Counted from the first letter of the stretch, positions 43,112 through 51,453 are shown. The stretch is 64,000 bases of DNA from Thermoplasmatota archaeon (GCA_023379845.1 JAMCPG010000034.1:16428-80427); one strand, 5' to 3'. The notes: generated from the letters alone by a model not told the origin. Numbers and translations: made by a program.

Positions 43112-44089
43112 TCATTTTACCGTACGAAGATAAGAAATCAGTATGGGCAGAGAATATTCGTACAGGTACTCGATAGAGAAATGGCCGTCATCATATTCTC
43201 TGTATTCATGATCTATGCCTGCTGATTTGAGTGTTTCATGCATTGACTGCATACCGATGTTAATGGAGAATTCATCCCGATTTCCTACCTGCAGAATGAT
43301 CTTCTTGTTTCTCAGAACATCGAGATGTGATTTGACGGTCCTTGCCGGATCAAATTCCAGCCATCTGTTCCATACCTTATAGTCGATTAGCCCTGTATTT
43401 ATGTCAAATGGCAGGTCTAATTTTCCAGTCTCGGTCATGCTTGGAGAATAGAATGCAGCCATAGCCGCTGTACCCATTGCGCGCAGTTCCTGCGGTTTAT
43501 GGGTGGGGCTTTTCCTGAAATTTTCCAGGAAGAGTTCAATACCGTCTTTTCTGAATGCCGCAATAGAATCTGGAAAATCCCTGACGTAGCAGTACTCAAA
43601 TGCAGAGTCACCGGAAACGTCCACAAAGCCTGAAAATAAGCTGGGATTCCTGATTGTCAGGTTGTAGGCGCCAAAACCTCCCGAGGATTTGCCAAAAACG
43701 CCAAGTTTCCTCTTTCCAAATCTGTTTTGTATGTATCCTGCAACATCCTTTACAATGAAATCTTCATAGTTGCCCACGGCTGGCGTATTCAAGTACTGAT
43801 TACCATAAAAGGATGTCATGCTGTCTGGCAGTGCTATCATGAATGATATTTCCGGATCTGCCAGGCATATCTTCTCAAGCGTGCTGATAAAATCCTGTGA
43901 TGAGTAAGACCTGTTCAGGAAACTCACGCCGGAACCGAAAAAACCTGCCAGGCCTATAAGTACAGGACTTTCATCGCCGAAATTATGTGATATTAACGCA
44001 ATATCCCTTGAGGTGGAATCTCCAAGAATGTTTCCTTCCAAGGACTGAGCCTTTATAGATACTTTCTGGATGTGAAGAGATGTTTCCAT
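43112..44089 (-). CDS. Alpha/beta hydrolase, esterase-D-like
   Basis: A 325-residue alpha/beta-hydrolase. The nucleophile elbow is GKSSGGFGAYN (Gx-S-xG, Ser near residue 145), and DGHFSIEYLYEY near the C-terminus supplies the His. The acid residue is probably Asp in the NRDEFSINIGMQ region. The pattern resembles esterase D / putative esterases such as mycolyltransferase-like proteins. The substrate is unknown; there is no signal peptide. ATG 44089, divergent from etfB. Confidence 0.8.
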   Translation of the reverse strand: METSLHIQKVSIKAQSLEGNILGDSTSRDIALISHNFGDESPVLIGLAGFFGSGVSFLNRSYSSQDFISTLEKICLADPEISFMIALPDSMTSFYGNQYLNTPAVGNYEDFIVKDVAGYIQNRFGKRKLGVFGKSSGGFGAYNLTIRNPSLFSGFVDVSGDSAFEYCYVRDFPDSIAAFRKDGIELFLENFRKSPTHKPQELRAMGTAAMAAFYSPSMTETGKLDLPFDINTGLIDYKVWNRWLEFDPARTVKSHLDVLRNKKIILQVGNRDEFSINIGMQSMHETLKSAGIDHEYREYDDGHFSIEYLYEYSLPILISYLRTVK

Positions 44090-44240
44090 GGAAGGGAATT
44101 AGTGGTTGGCTTATTACGTATTACTGTTGATCCACCTCTTTTCATATAATAATATTTACAAGTCCTATGCAAACAATTTAACATTATCCAGAGATTCAGT
44201 ATAGGTAACCCGAATGGGTGCCAGGAAGTAGGTGCTAAAT

Positions 44241-44984
44241 ATGGGATACAATATAATTGTCTTGATCAAGGTGATACCCGACCTAGAGCAGATTAAACCT
44301 GACCAGCAGGGAAATGTCAGTACGAAGAACCTGCCACTTAGAATTGAAACGTTGAGCGAAAATTCGATAGAAGCCGCGGTTCAGCTAAGAGAAAAATATG
44401 GAGGAAAAGTGACCGGTATAATATTTGGAACACAAGAATCTGTCCCGATTATGAAGAAAGCTTACGCTATGGGAGTTGACGAGGGCTCAGTTATAACTGG
44501 TTATCAGGGAAACAATCCAAAATATACGGCCGCGGTGCTGTCGGAGAAAATTAAGAAGATTCCTCATGACGTAATTGTAATGGGGAACCAGTCTGCTGAT
44601 TCGTACACAGGATTACTGCCTGGGCTGGTGGCAGGTACGCTGGGATATCCACTCATTGGGAATGCCATATCTATTGTGCCAAATGACCGCAAGATTAAGG
44701 TCAAGAAGTTCCTTGAAAGCAAGAACATCGAGGTGGAGTCATCACTTCCGGCGGTCATATCCGTTGCGCAGGAGATAAATGAGCCTAGGCTGCCGCCCGT
44801 AATGCAGATAATGGCTGCGGGAAGGAAACAGATTCCAGTTGAGGCGGCAAACATACAGAATAGCAGTTCCATAAAAGTTTTGTCGAATACGGCTCCAAAA
44901 AGCGAACGCAGGAAGATCGTTTTTGAGAAGATTGATGAAGGAGTTCCTGCAATAGTTAAGGTCTTAAGGGAGGAATTGAGATGA
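44241..44984 (+). CDS. etfB: Electron transfer flavoprotein, beta subunit
   Basis: A 247-residue subunit binding AMP (or a second FAD), which takes electrons from acyl-CoA dehydrogenases. Landmarks are VLIKVIPDLEQIKPD at the N-terminus, YGGKVTGIIFGTQES and the VMGNQSADSYTGLLPGLVAGTLGYPLI segment characteristic of EtfB. I chose ATG 44241, preceded by AGGTG six bases upstream; GTG 44232 overlaps that site. The stop overlaps the etfA start (ATGA), giving a tight pair. Confidence 0.92.
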   Translation: MGYNIIVLIKVIPDLEQIKPDQQGNVSTKNLPLRIETLSENSIEAAVQLREKYGGKVTGIIFGTQESVPIMKKAYAMGVDEGSVITGYQGNNPKYTAAVLSEKIKKIPHDVIVMGNQSADSYTGLLPGLVAGTLGYPLIGNAISIVPNDRKIKVKKFLESKNIEVESSLPAVISVAQEINEPRLPPVMQIMAAGRKQIPVEAANIQNSSSIKVLSNTAPKSERRKIVFEKIDEGVPAIVKVLREELR

Positions 44985-45874
44985 AATCGTTTGTCTTATC
45001 GGATGATCAGAGTCTTGTGCCTTCGATTGCGACATTTGTTCATGGATTGGGGGAATTCGATTTATATGCTCCAGGCCCCGCTTCTCCTGCTTTAATTAGA
45101 TGTGGCGCATCCAAGGTTTTTACGATAAAAGACCCAAACATGACAGATTCAATAGCCGAACTTCTTGCGTCCAAGATGTCCTCTGGTGAATATCAATACG
45201 GCTTCATTGCTTCTACAGTGAATGGAAGAGATGTGGCGGGACTCCTTGCTTACAGAGCAAATGTTGGCTCAGTCGCTGAGATTGGTTCCCTGAGCCTTTC
45301 GGGTTCAACTGCACGCACCAAGAGATATTTCTTTGGTGGGAAATCCATTCTTGAGGAGGAATCAAGTTCCAGATTATTTACTGTGGCACCCGGAATAGCA
45401 GAGGCCAAAGAGATTGCTGCTGAGTCTCCGGTTGAAGAGGCATCTCTGTCGCCGTCGAAGATAACAGTGCTTTCAAGCGAAGAAAAAAAGTCCGGTGGGG
45501 TTGATATAGAGAAAGCCCAGGCAATAGTCAGCGTTGGGCGTGGGCTTGGAAACAAAGATAAATTGAGCTCCATAGAGCCTTTCGCCAATGCGATTAACGC
45601 AGTAATAGCCGGGTCCCGACCGGTATGCCTTGACTATCACTGGCTCAGTGAAGACCGGCAGGTGGGTCTCTCCGGAAAAAAGGTTAGGCCGAAGGTGTAT
45701 GTTGCCCTAGGAATATCCGGACAGATTCAGCACATCGCTGGAATGAGGGGTTCAAAGATAGTAATTGCCATAAACAAGGATAAATCTGCCCCAATTTTTG
45801 AAGAATGCGATTACGGCATAGTTGGAGATATGTTCGAGGTTCTACCGAAGCTCGTGGATCAGCTTAAAAAATAG
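44981..45874 (+). CDS. etfA: Electron transfer flavoprotein, alpha subunit
   Basis: A 297-residue subunit that holds FAD. The C-terminal domain has IVSVGRGLGNKD, then SRPVCLDYHWLSEDRQVGLSGKKVRPKVYVALGISGQIQHIAGM, the classic EtfA FAD signature. The N-terminal domain is shorter and more diverged. ATG 44981 follows an AGGA-type site inside etfB. The pair probably passes electrons to an ETF:quinone oxidoreductase or other acceptor outside the window. Confidence 0.93.
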   Translation: MKSFVLSDDQSLVPSIATFVHGLGEFDLYAPGPASPALIRCGASKVFTIKDPNMTDSIAELLASKMSSGEYQYGFIASTVNGRDVAGLLAYRANVGSVAEIGSLSLSGSTARTKRYFFGGKSILEEESSSRLFTVAPGIAEAKEIAAESPVEEASLSPSKITVLSSEEKKSGGVDIEKAQAIVSVGRGLGNKDKLSSIEPFANAINAVIAGSRPVCLDYHWLSEDRQVGLSGKKVRPKVYVALGISGQIQHIAGMRGSKIVIAINKDKSAPIFEECDYGIVGDMFEVLPKLVDQLKK

Positions 45875-45986
45875 GTTGCGTCCAGGAGTCAATGTTAAAA
45901 TCATGTTTGGTCCTGCCCGACATGATCTTTCTAAACCAGCGATAGCTAGAATTTGAAAACAACATTCAGGCAACCTGTCTCTGTAT

Positions 45987-46937
45987 CTAAAGCCAGTCCC
46001 AGAGTTCCTTGTTTATCTCCGAATAGTATTCAAGGAGGGGAAAAGCTTGATCGCTTCCGGTAGGCAGGTGCATCATAATTCCCAGGTACTCGTCAGCTTC
46101 CGTGGTCGGAATGAATGTTGTATCCTGGAGTTTATCATTATCAATTGTCATGAAGAAAGCTGTCCTTGGTATCCTTGCCTCGTTACCAAGCCTGCGTGCT
46201 TCAATCAGAGGGTTTTGCAATACAAAAAATTCGTATACTTTTTCTTCCTCGGAGATTACTTCAATCCCGTTGAAATTGGCAGGCTTTGAAGTATAAAGAA
46301 TGACCTTTACGCCTTTTTCTGAAAGAACTCGTCCTTCTATTTCAGCCACTGCATCGGGATGATTCTTCAGCAAGTAAGAGACAATTTCGTTCCCTTGGGG
46401 TAATGTCATGGAAAAGCGCACAGTTGATAAGCTTGTCTGCGCGTTTACTGATTCAAGTTTTTCCCTTAATGAGCGTGACATCGACACTGTCACGACCCTG
46501 AAGTCAGGATTTTTACCTATAACTTTTGAAAGAATGGAATTCACTTCAAGCAGTTTATTGTGATGGAACCTGAATTCAATGAAAAGCTCATTCTTCAGAA
46601 CATAGGCGTTGCTCGTGGTCGTTGACGGCACACTGATTAAATCGTTTATCAGGCTGGTGCAACTCTTATTTTCAATTCTCTCGGTGAGCGAATAGTATGA
46701 GCGTTTTTCAACTATGTCTTGCCTCGAAAGAATTGAGTTTATTGTCGATGTCCTGCCGATGCTTTTCTGGAAGAATAGCTGGAGCTGTGCCTTGCCTGAA
46801 TCAGAAAAAACATAAGCAGGTATTACGTCGTCCAATCGGACCATAAGGTCAAAAATCCCTCCGCGCTGAACGATAGCAATTACGCATCTCCTATCCAGCC
46901 TGCTGTACCCCTCAGATATCTTCAGAATAATCACCAT
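45987..46937 (-). CDS. Unknown protein, paralogue of the gene at 56186-57124
   Basis: I do not recognise this 316-residue protein. It shares length and block order with the protein at 56186-57124: FIEFRFHHNKLLEVNSILSK here against TIIFRFHDTDLIKISSLLN, and EEKVYEFFVLQNPLIEARRL against SEKIYEMTFQNPIITYVF. The layout, an N-terminal part with a likely winged-helix element (~residues 50-90), then an alpha/beta ligand-like middle, suggests a transcription-regulator family expanded in this lineage. That is inference. No membrane segment or signal peptide. ATG 46937. Confidence 0.6.
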   Translation of the reverse strand: MVIILKISEGYSRLDRRCVIAIVQRGGIFDLMVRLDDVIPAYVFSDSGKAQLQLFFQKSIGRTSTINSILSRQDIVEKRSYYSLTERIENKSCTSLINDLISVPSTTTSNAYVLKNELFIEFRFHHNKLLEVNSILSKVIGKNPDFRVVTVSMSRSLREKLESVNAQTSLSTVRFSMTLPQGNEIVSYLLKNHPDAVAEIEGRVLSEKGVKVILYTSKPANFNGIEVISEEEKVYEFFVLQNPLIEARRLGNEARIPRTAFFMTIDNDKLQDTTFIPTTEADEYLGIMMHLPTGSDQAFPLLEYYSEINKELWDWL

Positions 46938-47495
46938 TTTCTATTGAAAGAGAAGGTATCGAAATATATTTTTCTGAAATGATTGGAGTATCATCGAATT
47001 CTAGGCGCTTCAGAAATGCACACACAATAGGCTGAGGTTAGTAAGTTATCTGTCATTTGTGGTGCATTAAAAGCGTAATTCAATTTAAATATATGAGAAG
47101 AACCATTCTTCCTGTTGGTTCCCCGGAATGGTCTCGCCAAACACCGCTTTCAAATACTGGCAAAAGAGTGAAATAGGAGTTTCGCTATAATTTATGTGAT
47201 GGAGATAAGCCGGGAGGCGAGTACAAGTTTGCCGGAGGAAGTCAACAAGCACATAAACTTAGCAAAAGTATCTGACGGCTTTTATTTCCGTATAAAATGC
47301 TCTTTGCATACTAAGGACACACTTACTCATGGCGTTGTACAATCAAACCGCGGTACTGAATGAAGTATTCGTTTGGGTTCTTGAAACATGGTACGTTAAA
47401 AAACCATCTATATCTAAGACATAGTGCTTGCATTAGGTGTTTGGCTATGCATTTATTTAGGCTTACCTAATTTACGTTTAAGGAATAGTTACCAG
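46938..47495. other. Intergenic stretch of about 560 bases with locally GC-rich, foldable DNA
   Basis: Between an unknown gene and the NRAMP-like transporter. The first ~160 bases are AT-rich with a TATA-like AATTTAAATATAT at 47079-47096. Hairpin-prone segments follow: ACCATTC (47103-47109) can pair with GAATGGT (47126-47132). A 54-residue reading frame (47199-47363, +) is possible. I can match none of this to a known RNA or insertion element. Confidence 0.4.
47199..47363 (+). CDS. Possible short ORF of 54 residues, doubtful
   Basis: An ATG-started frame reading MEISREASTSLPEEVNKHIN and ending RGTE. It has plausible amino-acid composition but no recognisable family, no clear ribosome binding site and no paralogue here. 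It could be a fragment of a decayed gene, an RNA leader that is open by chance, or a true small protein. Confidence 0.2.
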   Translation: MEISREASTSLPEEVNKHINLAKVSDGFYFRIKCSLHTKDTLTHGVVQSNRGTE

Positions 47496-48725
47496 ATGAG
47501 AAGAAATTTAAGGAACTACATTAAGTTCTTTGGACCTGCGTGGCTTGTAATGATGGCAGATATGGACGCAAGCAGTACTATAGGAGCAGCAGAAACAGGT
47601 GCAATCTTTAAGTATGGCCTCATCTGGCTCTTGATCCTTCTTATCATACCACTTTACCTGATTCAGGAAACCTCTGGTAGGATTGGTGTTGCCACGGAAA
47701 GGGGTCTTGGGGAGGTGATACGGGATAATTATTCCCACAGGATTGCGATAATAACAACCCTTCCTATGGTGGTAACAGATGTGGTAACTTATATTATCGA
47801 ATATCTTGGAATTGCAATTGGTCTTTCTTTCTTTGGTGTTCCAATTATTTTTTCGTTGCCAATTTTTTATATAATACACCTGACGGTTGTAATTCGCAGG
47901 AAATACGGAGTAACTGAATCAATACTGGTTCTTGTCTCCGCTTCTCTCATAGTTGGTTTTCTCGCAACGCTGATAGTGAGAGGGGTCAAGCCTTACAATC
48001 CCTTGTATTTTGTTCCTTCCCCAGGCTTTCTTTTCATTCTTGCCGTAAACGTTGGAGCAGTGATTATGCCCTTTATGCTTTTCTTCCAGGCTTCCGCAAC
48101 GGCGGAGAAGGTATCTCATATAAGAAAGCAAAGCGCTGACAAGGAGATTTCCGGGGACCCTGACCGTGGAAAGCTGTCCCAATTCAAGAAAGTCGCCATA
48201 AAATCGATGAGAATGGAGACATTGTTTGGGGCTGTCGTCTCAGAGTTGCTGATGGTTATAGTTGAGATGGCAATGAGTGGAATAAATCCTGACCTGAACT
48301 TTGCATCTATCCCAGAATTAGCTAAAGGGCTCTCTGCAATAGCTGGCATATATTCACCTTATTTATTTGGAATAGGCCTCATTGGAGCCGCCTTTCTTGC
48401 ACTTGTTGTGATATCTTTGGGAAGTGCATGGGGGTTCATGGAGGCGCTTGGGATCAAAAGGGAAAAAGCACCTCCTCTTTATGTCCTGGAGAGTTTGCCC
48501 GCAGTAATTATAGCCCTAATCATCCCTGCTGCGTCATTAATAACCACTGTTCTTGATCTGCTTGTAGTATTCGTTTTTGTTTTAATAGGGCCAGGTTTGC
48601 TGATGGGCTTGATAGCGAGGAATAAATCCATAATGCGAAGTTATTCTACGTCGAAAAGAGGAGAAATAGCCTACTGGTCAAGCATGGTATTCGTTATTAT
48701 TTTTGGAATACTTGCCCTTGCTTGA
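47496..48725 (+). CDS. NRAMP-like divalent-cation transporter with altered metal motifs
   Basis: A ~409-residue membrane protein with about eleven helices. The start FGPAWLVMMADMDASSTIGAAETGA aligns with the NRAMP first helix, where the canonical motif is DPGN. Here it reads DMDA (residues 22-25). In helix 6 the canonical MPH is MPF (GAVIMPFMLFFQASA), keeping the Met ligand. The ion preference may differ from Mn/Fe. ATG 47496 is preferred to GTG 47424 because the 24 extra residues have no family counterpart. The promoter is likely among the AT-rich bases at 47451-47483. Confidence 0.8.
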   Translation: MRRNLRNYIKFFGPAWLVMMADMDASSTIGAAETGAIFKYGLIWLLILLIIPLYLIQETSGRIGVATERGLGEVIRDNYSHRIAIITTLPMVVTDVVTYIIEYLGIAIGLSFFGVPIIFSLPIFYIIHLTVVIRRKYGVTESILVLVSASLIVGFLATLIVRGVKPYNPLYFVPSPGFLFILAVNVGAVIMPFMLFFQASATAEKVSHIRKQSADKEISGDPDRGKLSQFKKVAIKSMRMETLFGAVVSELLMVIVEMAMSGINPDLNFASIPELAKGLSAIAGIYSPYLFGIGLIGAAFLALVVISLGSAWGFMEALGIKREKAPPLYVLESLPAVIIALIIPAASLITTVLDLLVVFVFVLIGPGLLMGLIARNKSIMRSYSTSKRGEIAYWSSMVFVIIFGILALA

Positions 48726-48772
48726 TTTATTATAAAAAGGCTGAGAGCCAAGCTTCAGGGACATAGTATAAA

Positions 48773-48846
48773 TGGGGCCGGTCGGGTTTGAACCGACGGC
48801 CACCTGGTTATGAGCCAGGCGCTCTGCCAGGCTGAGCTACGGCCCC
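48773..48846 (-). tRNA. tRNA with CAT anticodon (elongator Met or Ile2)
   Basis: A complete 74-base cloverleaf including discriminator A: acceptor GGGGCCG/CGGCCCC, D arm GCTC/GAGC, anticodon stem CCTGG/CCAGG with loop CTCATAA, and T arm GTCGG/CCGAC. CAT can be methionine or, with a modified C34, the AUA-reading isoleucine tRNA. The GGGGCCG acceptor and GTAGCTCAGCC start look more like archaeal Ile tRNAs than the GCCGGGG start usual for elongator Met, but I cannot decide. It lies two bases after the tRNA-Asn gene on the same strand. No CCA is encoded. Confidence 0.9.
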
Positions 48847-48848
48847 AA

Positions 48849-48919
48849 CGCCGCTGGTCGGGATCGAACCGACGACCGCCCGGTTAACAGCGGGTGCTCT
48901 ACCACTGAGCTACGGCGGC
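48849..48919 (-). tRNA. tRNA-Asn (GTT), one base short in the anticodon stem
   Basis: The minus strand folds into a tRNA with acceptor GCCGCCG/CAGCGGC, D arm GCTC/GAGC, loop CTGTTAA (anticodon GTT) and T arm GTCGG/CCGAC, ending with discriminator G as expected for tRNA-Asn. The 5' half of the anticodon stem has only CCCG where CCCGG is needed to pair with CCGGG, leaving four pairs and an enlarged loop or bulged C. The acceptor stem has a C6-A67 mismatch. Total 71 bases. It may be a functional but deviant gene, a decayed copy, or a sequence with a one-base error. Confidence 0.78.
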
Positions 48920-48950
48920 ACTAGGATTCTACGTTAGGGCAACTGCATTT

Positions 48951-49511
48951 TTAATCCTTTCTTTTTGGCTTCTTCGTGGTAATGCTGTTGCCGATCCTGT
49001 TCCTGATCTCCTTGCCCCTGGCTTTAGGTATGACCTCCATTTTTCCCTCAAACCGTGCTGAGAGCTCGGTACCGCGGTTATACCTGTCCAGGAATATGGC
49101 GAGTGCTGCAACTTCACTATGTGGCTGGTTCGTCACTGATACGTTGTAATCTACCATTTCATAAATATCGCCAGGAACTTTTTCCGCTCCGACTGCGATC
49201 ACTAAGTTTCCTTTCCTGGCGACATCCTCGCGGATGCTGTCGATGCATCTGTCAACCGGAATGCCATACATTGTGAGGTGTACCTTTACCGCTATGCTCT
49301 CATCCATGTACCTTCTCCAGTTTACACCAGAAGATACCTGAAAATCCCCGCCAAACCTGTCCGCAACAGATCTTACTGTATTTTCCAGTTGGGAATCATG
49401 CAGATCTATTACTATTGAAGATGCACCGAATGCCCTTGCAGTTAGTGCAACGTGGGTCGTGATTCTCTTGTCCCTTGCCGGCCTGTGACCTATTCGGAGA
49501 ACAGTTATCAA
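48951..49511 (-). CDS. trm56: tRNA (cytidine(56)-2'-O)-methyltransferase
   Basis: A 186-residue SPOUT-class methyltransferase specific to archaea that methylates C56 in the T loop. The protein begins VLRIGHRPARDKRITTHVALTARAFGA, the family N-terminus, and has the knot region LVIAVGAEKVPGDIYEMVDYNVSVTNQPHSEVAALAIFLDR. Start ATG 49511. It lies just upstream of the tRNA pair on the same strand (32 bases between the stop and the tRNA-Asn 5' end), so co-transcription with its own substrates is possible. Confidence 0.93.
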   Translation of the reverse strand: MITVLRIGHRPARDKRITTHVALTARAFGASSIVIDLHDSQLENTVRSVADRFGGDFQVSSGVNWRRYMDESIAVKVHLTMYGIPVDRCIDSIREDVARKGNLVIAVGAEKVPGDIYEMVDYNVSVTNQPHSEVAALAIFLDRYNRGTELSARFEGKMEVIPKARGKEIRNRIGNSITTKKPKRKD

Positions 49512-49520
49512 ATAAAATCT

Positions 49521-50027
49521 TCAGGCTTCCTGAACGAGATCTATCTTGTATCCCTTTATCGTCAGGGAGGAGGATCGCCTGATCAGGCCCCTCAGGAGAG
49601 TCTGAGAGAATTGCAGTTTATCAGTCACGTCGCCAAGGAACACACCCTCACCAGGGACTATCATCTTCTTGATCTCTGTTTCGTACTCCTCCAGTTTCTT
49701 CTCGCTCATCGTCGTTGCATAAATTATGTCCGCAAGTTCTTCCATCCCGCCTATGAGGTTGATCTGGACATTTGTATAGTATGTGTGATAGGCTTTTTCC
49801 GGCCCGCCCTCACCGGTAACCCATTGGCTTTCCGTCATCTTGATCTTGTCAAGATAATGCAGAGCTCTCTTCCCTTCTATACCGTATCTTTCCTCGATCT
49901 TGGGTAGTGTAATCCAACCTGTTGAAAGGTCAATCAATAGCTTCCTTTTTACATCCGTGTCGGCAGCGTGAAAAATTGATACCAGTTCGCCTACATCGTT
50001 TACAACCTTGATTCTGCTGACCATCAC
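49521..50027 (-). CDS. Probable ArsR-type winged-helix transcription factor
   Basis: A 168-residue protein. Residues ~10-60 (VSIFHAADTDVKRKLLIDLSTGWITLPKIEERYGIEGKRALHYLDKI) look like a winged helix-turn-helix of the archaeal ArsR-like group, followed by a wing region and a helical C-terminal half (EEYETEIKKMIVPGEGV). No metal-sensing Cys motif is seen, so the signal is unknown. ATG 50027 (a second Met follows at once). It is 9 bases upstream of trm56 on the same strand. Confidence 0.6.
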   Translation of the reverse strand: MMVSRIKVVNDVGELVSIFHAADTDVKRKLLIDLSTGWITLPKIEERYGIEGKRALHYLDKIKMTESQWVTGEGGPEKAYHTYYTNVQINLIGGMEELADIIYATTMSEKKLEEYETEIKKMIVPGEGVFLGDVTDKLQFSQTLLRGLIRRSSSLTIKGYKIDLVQEA

Positions 50028-50066
50028 TACGTGATTGCTGGATAAGATATAATTTATTGGTTATTA

Positions 50067-50453
50067 CTACTTTCTTCTTGCCCTTATATCCTGCAACAGC
50101 ATCTTGTCGTATTCGACATTGAACTTAAGCTTTGAGGCACGCAGTACTTTAACAACCTGATCGGTCATTTCCCTGATAGTTTCAGTAGGTATCCCTCTGT
50201 AAATAATCAGTTCCTTCCTATCCAGCGGAAAAATGAATCTGTACTTTGCGCCATCCTTCATGTACCCCATGGGTTTCCTGTTTTTCCTTATCTCTTCCAT
50301 GTTCAGGAAAAGATTGGCCTGATCGTACTGAACCTCTTCCACGCTCTGCCGTGATTCCTTGGAAAATATCTCCCATATCTCCGGAAAGGCTTTTTCTAGT
50401 TCCTTCCACTGGAAATTATCCTGGAATATGATGTGCCCGCTCCAGTTCTTCAC
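50067..50453 (-). CDS. Unknown protein, 128 residues
   Basis: I do not recognise this small soluble protein. The sequence is rich in charged residues (KNWSGHIIFQDNFQWKELE, later RKELIIYRGIPTETIREM) and predicted alpha/beta, with no membrane helix, zinc motif or signal peptide. ATG 50453. It is followed on the same strand by the winged-helix gene after 39 bases, so they may form an operon with trm56. Confidence 0.6.
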   Translation of the reverse strand: MKNWSGHIIFQDNFQWKELEKAFPEIWEIFSKESRQSVEEVQYDQANLFLNMEEIRKNRKPMGYMKDGAKYRFIFPLDRKELIIYRGIPTETIREMTDQVVKVLRASKLKFNVEYDKMLLQDIRARRK

Positions 50454-50588
50454 AAAGACAATAGAGCTTTGATCCTAAATAATTTAACTACTATATCCAT
50501 GATCTTCCTTGATCTTTATCCTGTTCACCGAGCAATTTATTTCAACCCGGAATGAAATGAAATAGCTGTTTTACCGTGTTACGATAAG

Positions 50589-51230
50589 CTAAGATATTGA
50601 TCTGAGTAGATTAAGGAGATCAGCGGGTCTCCTCAGGACATAATCCGGATGATAAGCATCAAGTACATCCTTTGTACCAGCCCCCCAGACAGCCGCTACT
50701 GCAATAAGTCCCGCTTCATGTCCAGCTATGATGTCATATGGCTGATCTCCTACAAAAATGCAGTTCCTGCTTGAAACCTGAAGCTTTTTCATTGCCAATA
50801 GCACAGGTTCCGGATCTGGCTTGTTCATCATGGTGTCGTCCTGTCCTATCACGAATTCAAAGTAATCCAGGAGTCCGACATTTTTCAGTATCTCGACTGC
50901 CTGATCCCGGTGCGTGGATGTCACTATTGCCATCTTATATCTTGATCTTAGGTTGTCTAGCATCTCCCTGATTCCCGGATAACATGCAATTTCATTGATT
51001 CGTGATCTGTAATACTCCACCCCGGCTTCGTAAATTGAATTACTCTTCTCCGGAAACCATTCTGCCAGAACCTTCTTCACAGGCCTACCTGTCAGGCTCT
51101 TGTTCTCTTCTTCAGTAAGGTGCCTGCCTGTTACGGTGTGAACGCCATAATCTGTGGCTATATTGGATAATCCTTCGCTGTCCAGGAGCGTTCCATCCAT
51201 GTCAAAAAGAACCGCCCTAATCAATGTCAC
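50589..51230 (-). CDS. HAD-family phosphatase/phosphoglycolate phosphatase-like
   Basis: A ~213-residue hydrolase. Motif I is VLFDMDGTLLDSE near the N-terminus (nucleophile and acid Asp), motif II is the Ser/Thr of IVTSTHRDQAVE, motif III the Lys of MNKPDPEPVLLAM and motif IV the acidic GDQPYDIIAGHEAG. A small four-helix cap follows motif I (C1 type). Related to beta-phosphoglucomutase/phosphoglycolate phosphatases; the substrate is unknown. GTG 51230 (or TTG 51224) fits the family start. ATG 51302 would add 24 unrelated residues, and a TATA-like TTAAAG lies about 26 bases before 51230. Confidence 0.82.
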   Translation of the reverse strand: MTLIRAVLFDMDGTLLDSEGLSNIATDYGVHTVTGRHLTEEENKSLTGRPVKKVLAEWFPEKSNSIYEAGVEYYRSRINEIACYPGIREMLDNLRSRYKMAIVTSTHRDQAVEILKNVGLLDYFEFVIGQDDTMMNKPDPEPVLLAMKKLQVSSRNCIFVGDQPYDIIAGHEAGLIAVAAVWGAGTKDVLDAYHPDYVLRRPADLLNLLRSIS

Positions 51231-51341
51231 TTCGCAGTGAAATGCATAGCAGGCTTTAACTCTTTTTCTTGAATTTTTCTGCAAAAAATAAATAGATTGC
51301 ATTGGATTCCTGTGCTGCCAGGTTTGACCTGGAAGACTTTA

Positions 51342-51414
51342 AGCCCCGTGGTGTAGTGGCCAAGCATAGCGGGCTCTGGACCCGTTGACGGCAGTTCGAA
51401 TCTGCCCGGGGCTA
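51342..51414 (+). tRNA. tRNA-Gln (CTG)
   Basis: A 73-base cloverleaf: acceptor AGCCCCG/CGGGGCT, anticodon stem GCGGG/CCCGT with loop CTCTGGA (anticodon CTG), T arm GGCAG/CTGCC, discriminator A. The A1-T72 pair and sequence are typical of archaeal tRNA-Gln. No encoded CCA. Divergent from the HAD gene. Confidence 0.95.
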
Positions 51415-51453
51415 TGCCTGAAAAGAATATATCAGAAAAGCACATCATGATTT

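Noticed and set aside
47197-47275. C/D box guide RNA in the NRAMP upstream region
   Set aside because: A TGATGG and a CTGA are about 70 bases apart, but neither box fits the archaeal consensus closely and no C'/D' pair is evident.
51227-51448. Open reading frame antisense to tRNA-Gln
   Set aside because: The frame runs through the complement of the tRNA, a well-known artefact, and it overlaps the start region of the HAD gene.
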